From UBA4660 sp034408895 (GTDB lineage: Bacteria; Bacteroidota; Bacteroidia; Flavobacteriales_D; Sanyastnellaceae), in contig JAWXCI010000062.1 in NCBI GenBank assembly GCA_034408895.1, positions 1-64,000 on the forward strand: DNA of 64,000 bases, in the 5' to 3' direction. The position numbers were made by a program, and so were the translations under genes. The stretch's first letter is position 1, and every line of letters begins with the position of its first letter. Under the pieces are notes generated by a model. That model was given only the letters and a program-made list of their open reading frames with translations. It made no database searches and was not told where the DNA came from. Shown piece after piece: positions 9,457-18,728 of this stretch.

Positions 9457-9491
9457 CATAGCGCATTTTGCGCCACGCACTTTGCGCTATG
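9457..9491. repeat. 35-bp inverted repeat, right copy, beside the ATPase gene
   Basis: Read on the minus strand it begins CATAGCGCAAAGTGCGT, identical to the first 17 bases of the left copy at 8266. Overall 30 of 35 positions agree. It lies 28 bp upstream of the ATPase start codon, so together the two copies enclose exactly one gene. Confidence 0.75.
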
Positions 9492-9530
9492 CGCTTTTCT
9501 CTTTTCCGGAATGTTGAATTTTCGATTCAG

Positions 9531-11612
9531 CTACTTCACCCCATCCCCCGCCTTCATCTCCTTCACTGCTGAAATAATTGAAAGCCCCTGCTCTACATTC
9601 TCCGCCATCAATATCATCCCTTCGCTCTTGATTCCTTTGATTTCGCGCGGGACCAAGTTGACGAGAAACAAAACTGTTTTGCCAATTACATCTTCTGGTT
9701 TGTAGTGTTCCGCAATTCCACTTACAACGGTTCGTTGGTCACCACCTGTATCCACTTTCAACTTCAAAAGTTTTTTTGTTTTGGGAACGGCCTCGGCTTC
9801 AAGAATTTTCACCAACCGAATGTCCATCTTCTGGAATGTTTCGAAATCAATTATTGGTTTGAAAGGTTCTACTGTTGAAGTTTCTGTTGTGTCAATAGCA
9901 CTGGCTTTGCTTGCTCTTAACTTTTCAACTTGTGCGGCCACAACTTCATCGCTCACCTTTTCAAACAAGATGGGAAGATTGCCAATGCTGTGTCCTGTGT
10001 TTATCAATCCGGTATTGCCCAACTCATCCCAACTGCACCAATAGATGTTGAGCGCTGTACGAATTTTTTCCGCTGTGAATGGAAGAAATGGGCGCAAACA
10101 AAACGCAGCATCCGCCACGAAATTGACACACGCGTGCATAATGCGCGCGGCAGCGTCAGGGTCGGTCTTGATGAGTTTCCACGGTTCTGTTTCTGTGAGC
10201 AATTTGTTTCCGGAACGGGAGATGTTCATCGCTTCGGCCAGTGCTTCACGGAAACGAAAGTCTTCAATTTTTTTCCCAACAGTTTGGTATGATTCAAAGG
10301 CTTGCTTGCCTGCATCTTTTTCTGCTGCGGTTTGTTCGCCTTTCAATTCAGGAATTACTCCATTGTAGAATTTGTGGGTGAGGACAAAAACACGATTCAC
10401 AAAATTGCCGAGTATGTCAGCGAGTTCGTTGTTAACCCGATCCTTGTATTCCACCCACGTGAATTCGCTGTCCTTTTGTTCGGGCATCAGTGATGTGAGC
10501 ACATAACGCATTTCATCCTGCTTGCCGGGAAACTCGTTCAGGTATTCATGCAGCCATACAGCCCAGTTGCGCGATGTAGAAATTTTATCTCCTTCCAAAT
10601 TCATAAATTCATTCGCAGGAACATTGATTGGCAAATTGTATCCGCCATGTTCTTTCAAAATAATGGGGAAGATGATGCAGTGAAAAACGATGTTGTCCTT
10701 GCCGATGAAATGAATGAGTTGCGAATCTTCACTCTTCCAATAGTCCTCCCAGTTCTTTCCGTTTTTTTCTGCCCACACTTTTGTATTGGTGATATACCCG
10801 ATAGGCGCGTCAAGCCAGACATATAAAACTTTTCCATCGGCACTCGCGAGCGGAACTGGTACGCCCCAATCGAGGTCGCGGGTCATGGCGCGTGATTGCA
10901 ATCCACCATCTATCCAACTCATGCACTGGCCCACTACATGCGACTTCCATTCTTTCGGATTATGGTGTTCTAAGCCATCCACTTTTCCTTCCTTGATGTA
11001 TGCGCGTGCAAAGTTTTCATGATGTGCCATTGGCAAATACCAATGTGACGTTTCTCGCAAAACCGGTTTGCTTCCACTCAAAGTAGATCGTGGATCAATG
11101 AGTTCAAGTGGTGAAAGTGTGCGGCCACAATTCTCGCATTGGTCTCCATAAGCTCGGTCACTTGCACAACTCGGACACGTGCCTACTATGTATCTGTCGG
11201 CAAGAAATTGTTTGGCTTCTTCATCATAATACTGTTGCGATGTTTCTACTTCGAAGCTGCCTTTCTTTTCCAGGTTCAAAAAAATTTCCTGCGACATCTT
11301 GTGATGTTCCGGTGAAGAAGTTCGGTGGTATTCATCGAATGAAATTCCGAAATCCTCAAATGCTTTCTTCATCAACTCATGGTAGACATCCACAATCTCA
11401 CGCGGAGTTTTTCCTTCCTTCTTTGCGCGAAGGGTGATGGCTGCGCCATGTTCATCACTACCGCAGATGAAAGCAACATCTTTTCCTTTCGCTCTTAAAT
11501 ATCGAACGTAGATGTCGGCATTGAGGTAAGCACCTGCAATGTGACCAATGTGCAGCGGGCCATTGGCATAAGGTAGCGCAGAAGTAACAAGGTATCGTTT
11601 GGGTTCTTTCAT
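9531..11612 (-). CDS. metG: Methionyl-tRNA synthetase
   Basis: 693 aa from ATG 11612, chosen because the family begins at MKEPKRYLVTSALPYANG; a frame 25 codons longer exists. The enzyme charges tRNA-Met with methionine using ATP. The HIGH motif is H21-I-G-H24. A knuckle with CPSC and CENC binds zinc, as in the four-cysteine subclass. The second ATP motif reads KISTS instead of KMSKS, a common variant. An anticodon-binding helical domain follows. The C-terminus carries a tRNA-binding OB domain (FQKMDIRLVKILEAEAVP onward) that also drives dimerisation. The gene is divergent from hldD with about 120 bp between the starts. Confidence 0.96.
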   Translation of the reverse strand: MKEPKRYLVTSALPYANGPLHIGHIAGAYLNADIYVRYLRAKGKDVAFICGSDEHGAAITLRAKKEGKTPREIVDVYHELMKKAFEDFGISFDEYHRTSSPEHHKMSQEIFLNLEKKGSFEVETSQQYYDEEAKQFLADRYIVGTCPSCASDRAYGDQCENCGRTLSPLELIDPRSTLSGSKPVLRETSHWYLPMAHHENFARAYIKEGKVDGLEHHNPKEWKSHVVGQCMSWIDGGLQSRAMTRDLDWGVPVPLASADGKVLYVWLDAPIGYITNTKVWAEKNGKNWEDYWKSEDSQLIHFIGKDNIVFHCIIFPIILKEHGGYNLPINVPANEFMNLEGDKISTSRNWAVWLHEYLNEFPGKQDEMRYVLTSLMPEQKDSEFTWVEYKDRVNNELADILGNFVNRVFVLTHKFYNGVIPELKGEQTAAEKDAGKQAFESYQTVGKKIEDFRFREALAEAMNISRSGNKLLTETEPWKLIKTDPDAAARIMHACVNFVADAAFCLRPFLPFTAEKIRTALNIYWCSWDELGNTGLINTGHSIGNLPILFEKVSDEVVAAQVEKLRASKASAIDTTETSTVEPFKPIIDFETFQKMDIRLVKILEAEAVPKTKKLLKLKVDTGGDQRTVVSGIAEHYKPEDVIGKTVLFLVNLVPREIKGIKSEGMILMAENVEQGLSIISAVKEMKAGDGVK

Positions 11613-11733
11613 AAAGGTGGGCGAAGGTAATTTTGATTTACCACTGGTAACGATTAACGGAGGCTTGTGTATTCTCGCTTGTGCCATCAGCTACCGAGTG
11701 ACCATCGGGTTGGTTTGCTTGATATTCGCAGCC

Positions 11734-12699
11734 ATGATTGTGGTAACAGGTGCAGCCGGATTTATTGCTTCTTGTCTCATCACCCGCTTAAACGAAGATC
11801 GTTTTTTCGATGTAGTGCTGGTGGATGATTTTTCAAACACGGAGAAAAACAAAAACTTCGAGGGCAAACGATTCATCCAAAAAGTAGATCGCAGGGAATT
11901 TCCAAAGTGGCTTCGCGACAATGAAGACCAGGTGCAATTTGTTTTTCACATCGGGGCACGCACGGATACCACTGAATTTAATGCCGCAATTTTTGACGAA
12001 CTCAACGTAAACTATTCGAAGGAGATTTGGAACATCTGTGCAGAAGTTGCACTGCCTCTGGTCTATGCATCCTCTGCCGCTACTTATGGTTTGGGCGAAA
12101 ACGGATATGCTGACGATCATGCATCAATTCCTTCCCTCAAACCATTGAACCCGTATGGCGAATCAAAAAACGAATTTGATAAATGGGTGTTGCAGCAGGA
12201 AAAGAGTCCCTTTTTTTGGGCAGGCTTAAAGTTTTTTAATGTCTATGGTCCGAACGAATATCACAAAGGCAGGATGGCGTCAGTTATTTTTCATGCGTTC
12301 AATCAAATACATTCAACAGGAAAAATGAAGCTCTTTCGTTCGCACCATCCGAAGTTCGCTGATGGTGGTCAAATGCGAGATTTTGTTTATGTGAAAGATG
12401 TGGTGGAGGTGTGTTACTTCCTGATACACCACCGTAAAAATTCCGGCATATACAATTTAGGAAGTGGCAGGGCGCGCACTTTTCACGATCTTGCACACTC
12501 CACTTTCAAAGCAATGGATACTGAACCACAAATTGAATTCATAGATACACCTAAGGACATTCGCGACAAGTATCAATACTTCACCGAGGCGAATATGTCG
12601 AAACTCCAATCCATAGGCTACAACAAATCATTTACCTCTCTTGAAGAAGGGGTGAGTGATTACGTGAGGGGCTACTTGTCCCATCACAAGTATTGGTGA
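11734..12699 (+). CDS. hldD: ADP-L-glycero-D-manno-heptose 6-epimerase
   Basis: 321 aa from ATG 11734; an upstream in-frame ATG at 11599 would overlap metG and adds residues foreign to the family. HldD epimerises the C6 of ADP-D-glycero-manno-heptose for the inner core of lipopolysaccharide. The NAD(P) motif TGAAGFIAS is at residues 5-13, the YxxxK pair is in NPYGESKNEFD, and the family signatures FFNVYGPNEYHKGRMASV and DFVYVKDV are intact. It ends 5 bp before the convergent MerR-type gene. A GDP/dTDP-sugar epimerase is less likely given the EYHKGRMAS block. Confidence 0.92.
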   Translation: MIVVTGAAGFIASCLITRLNEDRFFDVVLVDDFSNTEKNKNFEGKRFIQKVDRREFPKWLRDNEDQVQFVFHIGARTDTTEFNAAIFDELNVNYSKEIWNICAEVALPLVYASSAATYGLGENGYADDHASIPSLKPLNPYGESKNEFDKWVLQQEKSPFFWAGLKFFNVYGPNEYHKGRMASVIFHAFNQIHSTGKMKLFRSHHPKFADGGQMRDFVYVKDVVEVCYFLIHHRKNSGIYNLGSGRARTFHDLAHSTFKAMDTEPQIEFIDTPKDIRDKYQYFTEANMSKLQSIGYNKSFTSLEEGVSDYVRGYLSHHKYW

Positions 12700-12704
12700 A
12701 GGGA

Positions 12705-13040
12705 TTACAGACTGAGAGCGATTGAATTCAATTGCTCGCGCACCCCAAGCAGTCTTTCAATGATGGAAGGCGCTTCTGGTTTCTCATGTTTATTGGCACG
12801 AAGAAATCTTTTTGCACCTTCAAGCGTGAAACCTTTTTCTTTTACGAGGTGATGAATACGCTTGAGCAATTCAATGTCTTTGATGGTGAACTGCCTGTTA
12901 CCCCTATGGTTTTTTCTTGGCGCAAGTTGAGGAAACTCCTTTTCCCAAAAACGGATGAGCGATGGGTTTACGTCCAGCATATCAGCAACCTCGCTGATGG
13001 GGTAGTAAAGGCGTTCAACTTCAAAATCTATTGCTGGCAT
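12705..13040 (-). CDS. MerR-family small DNA-binding regulator
   Basis: 111 aa. An N-terminal winged helix-turn-helix of MerR type (YYPISEVADMLDVNPSLIRF, then the wing PRKNHRGNRQFT) is followed by a helix (IELLKRIHHLVKEKGFTLEGA). It lacks a ligand-binding C-terminal domain. Proteins like this are widely conserved in Bacteroidota beside alaS and an M23 peptidase; here an NlpC/P60 gene and capA lie between. Ligand and targets are unknown. It is convergent with hldD and divergent from the NlpC/P60 gene. Confidence 0.88.
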   Translation of the reverse strand: MPAIDFEVERLYYPISEVADMLDVNPSLIRFWEKEFPQLAPRKNHRGNRQFTIKDIELLKRIHHLVKEKGFTLEGAKRFLRANKHEKPEAPSIIERLLGVREQLNSIALSL

Positions 13041-13216
13041 GAATGCGTTTGGTTAATTGAAGTCAGGTTAGCGGTTCTTGATGAATTAAAATTCCGAATG
13101 GAAAGAATTTTTTTTGTGCGGATAAATGTAGGCGAACTAATCAGGCTGCAATCATCGTTAACGACATTCTAAAAACAATATTTTCGTTTCCCGGTAAATC
13201 TACTTTCGCCAGCTTA

Positions 13217-13762
13217 ATGAAAATCTGGAGTCTTCACCTTGCAGTGGTTTCCGTTTTACTTGCATTCACATTGCCTGTAGATCGCACGAATATTTTCGCG
13301 CAGCAATGTTCCATTGTATTAATTGACTCTCTACCGTCTGCGCCAGATTCCGCAAATCTGGATGCCCGCGATATAAGGATTGGCACTCTTCTTCGCACAG
13401 CGCAAACTTTCATCGGTACACCCTATTGTTACGGAAGCACGTCCATTCAAACTTTTGATTGCTCAGGATTCACGGCTCACGTTTTTGGCCAGTTTGGCAT
13501 TGCACTTCCACACGGGAGTTCAAGCCAAGCGGCCTTGGGTGAAGAAGTGAAACTGAAAGATGTGCAGCCGGGCGACCTCATGTTTTTCAAGGGCAGAAGC
13601 ACGAAGAGTAAAAACATCGGTCATGTGGCGCTGGTGCTTGAAGTGAACGAGGATCAAATCAAAATTATTCACGCCACAAGCCGTGGAGTACTGGTGGATG
13701 TGTACCAGGAAATGGATTACTACCTCAAGCGCTTTGTAACTGCACGAAGGTTGAAACTGTAA
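13217..13762 (+). CDS. NlpC/P60 (C40) peptidoglycan endopeptidase
   Basis: 181 aa exported cysteine peptidase that should cut peptide stems of peptidoglycan. The signal peptide runs to about residue 29 (ending NIFAQQ). The catalytic cysteine is in TFDCSGFTAHVF (about residue 78), the catalytic histidine in IGHVALVLEV, and the third polar residue is the His of IIHATSRGV. The length is typical of the minimal single-domain form. A TACTTTCG box lies 9-16 nt upstream of the ATG and may be the -7 promoter element. The stop lies 3 bp from the stop of the convergent capA-like gene. Confidence 0.9.
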   Translation: MKIWSLHLAVVSVLLAFTLPVDRTNIFAQQCSIVLIDSLPSAPDSANLDARDIRIGTLLRTAQTFIGTPYCYGSTSIQTFDCSGFTAHVFGQFGIALPHGSSSQAALGEEVKLKDVQPGDLMFFKGRSTKSKNIGHVALVLEVNEDQIKIIHATSRGVLVDVYQEMDYYLKRFVTARRLKL

Positions 13763-13765
13763 TCA

Positions 13766-14875
13766 TCATTTTCGTGTGATAAGACCGGATAATGAAATCT
13801 GCAGATCATTGTTAGGAAAATCAGATTCGGTGAGTGAAATGATTTCTGTGATCACGCGATTTTCCATATCCAACTGAGGGCCGCCTTCTCCTTCTTGTTT
13901 AATGGCGAATATTTCACCTGAGAGGAACTCCCCTTTTTTGTTGACATCAAGTTTTAGGATGGGTGCCATTCCGCTGGGTCCGCTTAAACTGAAACGTGCG
14001 TACGTGCAAAAATTTCCAAGACTATATGCAATCATCCTGTCCTTATACAACTCAATGGCGCGGGTTACGTGCGGTCCATGACCGAACACCACATCGGCAC
14101 CGGCATCAATTACAGCATGTGAAAACGCAACCACATTGCCGCGGTTTTCTTCATAGAAAATTTCAGTCTTGTTCTTTACATGAGTGTGTTGTGGTCCTTC
14201 CGCACCACCATGAAATGAAACAATTACGATGTCGCATTGTTTGGATAGTTCACTCACAATTTTTTTTGCCCCTTCAATGTCTCGGATGTCAACGGTTCCT
14301 GTGTTGGGAGCCATTGCCGCCAGTCCGTATTTCACTCCATCTTTCTCAAAAATAGTGGTGGGGCAGGCGAGCAGTCCTGCATACTTCAGTCCTGATGCGG
14401 CCAGTGTTTTTACAGTTGAAGTTCTTCCCACATCACCAAAATCTCCTGTGTGATTGTTCGCTATACTCACCATATCGAAACCTGCTTCCACCAGATACTC
14501 CACATAACGTGTAGGTTGACGGAATGCATAACACTTCGATGGATCGTTGCATTGCTTTACTGTTCCACCTTCATCGAGGAAAGTTCCTTCGCAGTTTCCA
14601 AAAGTGACATCGGCATTTTGCAAAATGTGTTCTACTGGGGAGAGCAAATCGCGTCCATCATTTGGGGCGAGGTAAGCTGTGGAGGGATAATTTGTGCCAA
14701 GCATCATATCACCAACACCAATGATGGTGAGTGTATCAGCATGTGATGATACTTGGAACAGAGGTGCTGTCTCAACAAAACTCTTTTTATCCCTTCTTTC
14801 ATACCTGAAATGAAATGCGGCAGAGACTGCAACAGCTGCAACTATCAGTAAAAAAATCAGTACGGATTTTTTCAT
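13766..14875 (-). CDS. CapA-family metallophosphatase-like protein
   Basis: 369 aa. One N-terminal membrane segment (VLIFLLIVAAVAVSAAF) is followed by a PGA_cap domain. Metal-site style motifs are intact: GVGDMMLGTNYPS, FGNCEGTF, SIANNHTGDFG, VSFHGGAEGPQ and VFGHGPHVTRAIELY. CapA proteins take part in poly-gamma-glutamate export in Bacillus, but most Gram-negative relatives have no proven substrate; their fold is that of calcineurin-like phosphoesterases. It is co-directional with the M23 gene 12 bp upstream, so the pair probably forms an operon for envelope processes. Confidence 0.85.
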   Translation of the reverse strand: MKKSVLIFLLIVAAVAVSAAFHFRYERRDKKSFVETAPLFQVSSHADTLTIIGVGDMMLGTNYPSTAYLAPNDGRDLLSPVEHILQNADVTFGNCEGTFLDEGGTVKQCNDPSKCYAFRQPTRYVEYLVEAGFDMVSIANNHTGDFGDVGRTSTVKTLAASGLKYAGLLACPTTIFEKDGVKYGLAAMAPNTGTVDIRDIEGAKKIVSELSKQCDIVIVSFHGGAEGPQHTHVKNKTEIFYEENRGNVVAFSHAVIDAGADVVFGHGPHVTRAIELYKDRMIAYSLGNFCTYARFSLSGPSGMAPILKLDVNKKGEFLSGEIFAIKQEGEGGPQLDMENRVITEIISLTESDFPNNDLQISLSGLITRK

Positions 14876-14887
14876 CGGGACAAATAA

Positions 14888-15859
14888 TCAGTCAAGGGAT
14901 TGTGTTGCATTCTCTGCACGCTGCAAGAGGTCTTCGTATTGGGCAATGGTGATGTCGTTAAAGAAATAATATGCAGGATTTACTTTTTCTCCGTCTTTTA
15001 TCACTTCGTAATGCACATGTGGCCCGCTGGAGGTTCCGGTGCTTCCCACATAGCCAATCAACTGGCCTCGCTTTACTTTTTCCCCGGGCCTCACCACAAT
15101 GCGGCTCATGTGTCCGTAAAGCGTCTCGTAACCATAGCCGTGTGAAATGATGACGTGCAGGCCATAACCAGAAAGCTTGCTTTCGGTGGATTGGATCACG
15201 CCATCACCTGTGGCATAAATTTCCGTGCCAACAGTTGCAGTGAAATCGAGGCCGGTGTGCATCTTCATCAGTTTATAAATGGGATGAATGCGCATACCGA
15301 AACCCGATGCAATTCGTGTAAGGTCCTTGTTATTGACAGGCTGGATGGCAGGAATGCTTTGCAACATCTGCCCTTGTTTTTTGGCGAGTTCGAAAACTTC
15401 TTCCAGCGATTTGGATTGCGCAACCATGGTGCGCTGCAATCGCGAAATTCTCTTTTGCGTTTCGATAATGGCCTCCGAACTTTCATAACCCTTTAGGTTC
15501 TGGTAGCGCGATGAACCGCCCACTCCTGATTTCCGCAAGTGTTCGGGATAAGGCTTCGCCCCGAAAATGCTGCGGTACACTTCATCATCCTTTCGCTGCA
15601 GGTCAGTTAGAATGGAATAGATAGTATCCAGCTCCTGATTGTGATGCTCCAGTTGTGAGGAAAGAAACTTGTTCTCTCTTTCTGCAGTTCGCAGCCGGGG
15701 ATCTTTGAAAAATGAAAGGAAAAGCACCACCGCGATTACCGCGAAAACCACACCGGCAAACAGATACCGCAAGGCAGTAAAAAAATAGTCGCGCAGGGAC
15801 AAGCGGATGCGCTCGAAACTGAGGGATGACGGATTGAATTTGTATTTGACTTTGGCCAT
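14888..15859 (-). CDS. M23-family metallopeptidase (LytM domain), membrane anchored
   Basis: 323 aa from ATG 15859; the frame is open 15 codons further but MAKVKYKFNPSSLSFERI is the usual start. One membrane helix (YLFAGVVFAVIAVVLFLSFF) is followed by a coiled coil (ENKFLSSQLEHHNQELDTIY) and a LytM domain. Zinc ligands are seen in GMRIHPIYKLMKMHTGLDF (H and D), the catalytic HxH region in SGPHVHYEVI, and the conserved LYGHMSRIVV. It should cleave cross-linked peptidoglycan, or act as an activator if inactive, but the active-site residues are all present. It is divergent from alaS (71 bp), the arrangement common in Bacteroidota. Confidence 0.9.
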   Translation of the reverse strand: MAKVKYKFNPSSLSFERIRLSLRDYFFTALRYLFAGVVFAVIAVVLFLSFFKDPRLRTAERENKFLSSQLEHHNQELDTIYSILTDLQRKDDEVYRSIFGAKPYPEHLRKSGVGGSSRYQNLKGYESSEAIIETQKRISRLQRTMVAQSKSLEEVFELAKKQGQMLQSIPAIQPVNNKDLTRIASGFGMRIHPIYKLMKMHTGLDFTATVGTEIYATGDGVIQSTESKLSGYGLHVIISHGYGYETLYGHMSRIVVRPGEKVKRGQLIGYVGSTGTSSGPHVHYEVIKDGEKVNPAYYFFNDITIAQYEDLLQRAENATQSLD

Positions 15860-15930
15860 TGGGTGCGTGGATGCCGTGGCGAATTTAGCGGGCATAGGCG
15901 CCATTTACTTTTGCCAACCTTTTTTGTGAA

Positions 15931-18537
15931 ATGATTACATCCAAAGAAATACGCCAACAATTCCTCGACTTTTTCAAATCCAAAGGACACGAAATTGTTC
16001 CCAGTGCACCTATGGTGGTGAAGGGCGATCCCACGCTTATGTTTATCAACAGTGGCATGGCGCCATTCAAAAATTGGTTTCTTGGAAACGAACCGATCAA
16101 GTACAAGCGAGTTGCTGACACACAGAAATGTTTGCGCGTAAGCGGCAAACACAACGACCTGGAGGAAGTGGGTGTTGATACCTACCACCACACCATGTTC
16201 GAGATGTTGGGCAACTGGTCGTTTGGCGATTATTTCAAGCAAGACGCCATCGCATGGGCGTGGGAACTGCTTACTGATGTTTATAAAATTCCAAAAGACA
16301 GATTGTATGTAACCGTGTTCGAAGGTGATGAAAAGGAGAAACTCGAATTTGACCACGAAGCATTTGACATCTGGAAAGAGCGTATTGCTGAAGACAGAAT
16401 TCTTCGTGGAAACAAGAAAGATAATTTTTGGGAGATGGGCGACACCGGTCCCTGCGGACCATGTTCTGAAATACACGTTGATATAAGGAGCGATAATGAA
16501 AGAAATAGAGTTGATGGAAAAACATTGGTGAACAACGACCATCCACAAGTGGTGGAAATTTGGAACAATGTGTTCATGCAATTCGAACGCAAGGCCAATG
16601 GTTCGTTGGTTGACCTTCCGGCAAAACACGTGGACACAGGCATGGGTTTCGAACGGTTGTGCATGGCATTGCAACACAAAACCTCCAACTACGACACCGA
16701 TGTTTTTACGCCCATCATTTCCGAAATCGAGAAAATATCAAACAAAAAATACGAGCGCAGTGCAGAGAAAAGAGATGTAGCCATGCGTGTGATTGCCGAC
16801 CATGTTCGTGCAGTTTCGTTCGCTATATGTGATGGCCAACTTCCTTCAAGCGGTGGAGCGGGTTATGTGATTCGCAGAATTCTTCGCAGGGCCATTCGTT
16901 ACGGCTACAGTTTTTTGGGAATGAAGGAACCATTTATTTATCAATTGGTGAAGGTGCTGGCTGAGGAAATGGGTGACTACTTCCCCGAAATCCGAAACAA
17001 CAAAACTCTGGTTGAAAAAGTGATTCGTGAAGAAGAGGAAAGTTTTCTGCGCACTCTTGACAAAGGCATTCAACAGTTGGATGAGATTATTAAGAAGACA
17101 TCAGCCGATGTGATTGATGGCAAAACCGTTTTCGAACTCTACGACACATTTGGGTTTCCAGTTGACCTCACTGCGCTTATTGCAGCCGAAGGAAAAAAAC
17201 GAATTGACCAACTTGGTTTTGATGCAGAACTTTTGAAACAAAAGGAACGAAGTCGGGCGGCAACAAAACTTGAAACAGAAGATTGGGTTGCACTTGCAAC
17301 TGGTGAAACAAAATTTGTAGGATACGATTCCCTCGAATCAGAATCAAAAATTCTTCGCTTCAGAAAAGTGAAAGCAAAAGGGAAAGAGTTTTTCCAGATT
17401 GTTTTAGATATCACACCTTTCTATGCTGAAAGCGGGGGGCAAGTGGGCGATGCCGGCAAACTGATTTCAGCAAACGAATCGATTGAAGTCGTTGACACCA
17501 AAAAGGAAAGTGGACTCATTGTTCACATTACTGAACAATTGCCCGAAAATGTGAACGCAACATTTCGTGCAATAGTTGACAAAGACAGGAGAACAGAAAT
17601 CACTTCTAACCACACAGCCACCCACTTAATGCACGAGGCTTTGCGCGAAGTGTTGGGAACACACGTTGAACAAAAAGGCTCACTCGTTCATCCCGATTAT
17701 TTGCGTTTCGACTTCTCACATTTCTCTAAGATGAATGATGACGAAGTGGAGCGCGTAGAGCAATTGGTGAATGAGCGCATCCGCAAAAACTTTCTGCTTG
17801 ACGAAACTCGTGAGATGAAAATCGAGGACGCGAAAAAAACAGGAGCCATGATGTTGTTTGGCGAGAAGTATGGCGATCTGGTTCGCCTAATAAAATTTGG
17901 AAACTCAATCGAATTGTGTGGAGGTACACATGTGAATAGCACAAGCGAAATTGGCTTGTTCCGAATCCAAAGCGAAGGCGCAGTGGCAGCCGGTGTGCGC
18001 AGGATTGAAGCCATTTCAAACAACGGTGCTTTCAATTTCATCAAGAATGAATTGAATACGCTGGAAGAAATTCGTCAAGTCCTTAAGACAAAAGACATAC
18101 TGAAATCACTCAATGATTTGCAGACAAAAAATGCAGAACTGCAAAAACAAATCGAAGGATTCAACAAAGAGAAAGCCCAAGTGGTGAAGAAGGAATTGAT
18201 GGGAAAATTCTCGCAAGTGAATGGTGTGAATTTTCTTGCGGAGCATGTGCAACTTGAAAGTGCCGAGTTGAAGGACGTAGCTTTTCAACTCAAATCCGAA
18301 ATACAAAACATGTTTGCAGTATTCGCCAGCGAAGGCGGGGGCAAAGCAATTCTTACGTGTGTGATTTCAGAAGACCTTGTAAAAGGCAAAAACCTGAATG
18401 CATCGAACATCATCCGTGAACTCGCGAAAGAAATAAATGGTGGTGGTGGCGGCCAGGCATTTTTTGCTACTGCTGGCGGAACGGATGCGAGCGGATTGGA
18501 GAGAGCGCTGAAGAAGGCAGTGATGTATTTGAACTGA
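15931..18537 (+). CDS. alaS: Alanyl-tRNA synthetase
   Basis: 868 aa, full length. Charges tRNA-Ala and edits mischarged Ser or Gly. The catalytic core starts at MITSKEIRQQFLDFFKSKGH, and GDTGPCGPCSEIHVD is the class II motif region. The editing domain carries the zinc ligands HTATH (SNHTATHLMHEAL) and CGGTH. A C-terminal C-Ala/DHHA1 region ends in the glycine stretch INGGGGGQAFFATAGG. A TACTTTTG box 18-25 nt upstream of the start is a good -7 element. Long frames on the opposite strand within it are shadows. Confidence 0.97.
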   Translation: MITSKEIRQQFLDFFKSKGHEIVPSAPMVVKGDPTLMFINSGMAPFKNWFLGNEPIKYKRVADTQKCLRVSGKHNDLEEVGVDTYHHTMFEMLGNWSFGDYFKQDAIAWAWELLTDVYKIPKDRLYVTVFEGDEKEKLEFDHEAFDIWKERIAEDRILRGNKKDNFWEMGDTGPCGPCSEIHVDIRSDNERNRVDGKTLVNNDHPQVVEIWNNVFMQFERKANGSLVDLPAKHVDTGMGFERLCMALQHKTSNYDTDVFTPIISEIEKISNKKYERSAEKRDVAMRVIADHVRAVSFAICDGQLPSSGGAGYVIRRILRRAIRYGYSFLGMKEPFIYQLVKVLAEEMGDYFPEIRNNKTLVEKVIREEEESFLRTLDKGIQQLDEIIKKTSADVIDGKTVFELYDTFGFPVDLTALIAAEGKKRIDQLGFDAELLKQKERSRAATKLETEDWVALATGETKFVGYDSLESESKILRFRKVKAKGKEFFQIVLDITPFYAESGGQVGDAGKLISANESIEVVDTKKESGLIVHITEQLPENVNATFRAIVDKDRRTEITSNHTATHLMHEALREVLGTHVEQKGSLVHPDYLRFDFSHFSKMNDDEVERVEQLVNERIRKNFLLDETREMKIEDAKKTGAMMLFGEKYGDLVRLIKFGNSIELCGGTHVNSTSEIGLFRIQSEGAVAAGVRRIEAISNNGAFNFIKNELNTLEEIRQVLKTKDILKSLNDLQTKNAELQKQIEGFNKEKAQVVKKELMGKFSQVNGVNFLAEHVQLESAELKDVAFQLKSEIQNMFAVFASEGGGKAILTCVISEDLVKGKNLNASNIIRELAKEINGGGGGQAFFATAGGTDASGLERALKKAVMYLN

Positions 18538-18641
18538 TGCTGCTCTTGTAAACAGGCTTACACAATCGCAGCATCAAAAATCCAGGCAGCATCTTGAACA
18601 CATTAAACCTTAACCCCTTCTTGCTTTGGAGGTCGAGGCCT

Positions 18642-18728
18642 CTACCCCACCTTCACATTATAACTCCCTGCAATCAGCCGATCATTTTTTACCAGTAGCG
18701 CGTTGACTGCATCATTCAGCAACTCCCC
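18642..18728 (-). pseudogene. Short remnant of a beta-propeller-type secreted protein repeat
   Basis: On the minus strand a 28-codon stretch reads LLNDAVNALLVKNDRLIAGS, then YNVKVG and a stop. This matches the repeat (LNDxVnALxVYnDkLIAGG) of secreted propeller proteins in this phylum. It has no start and abuts the 3' end of the GNAT gene in another frame, so it is probably a leftover of a rearrangement. The recognition is by eye. Nothing else is visible in 18538-18641. Confidence 0.3.

Noticed and set aside
15736..16677. 313-aa minus-strand frame
   Set aside because: Antisense to alaS and the M23 gene; residues show no family pattern.
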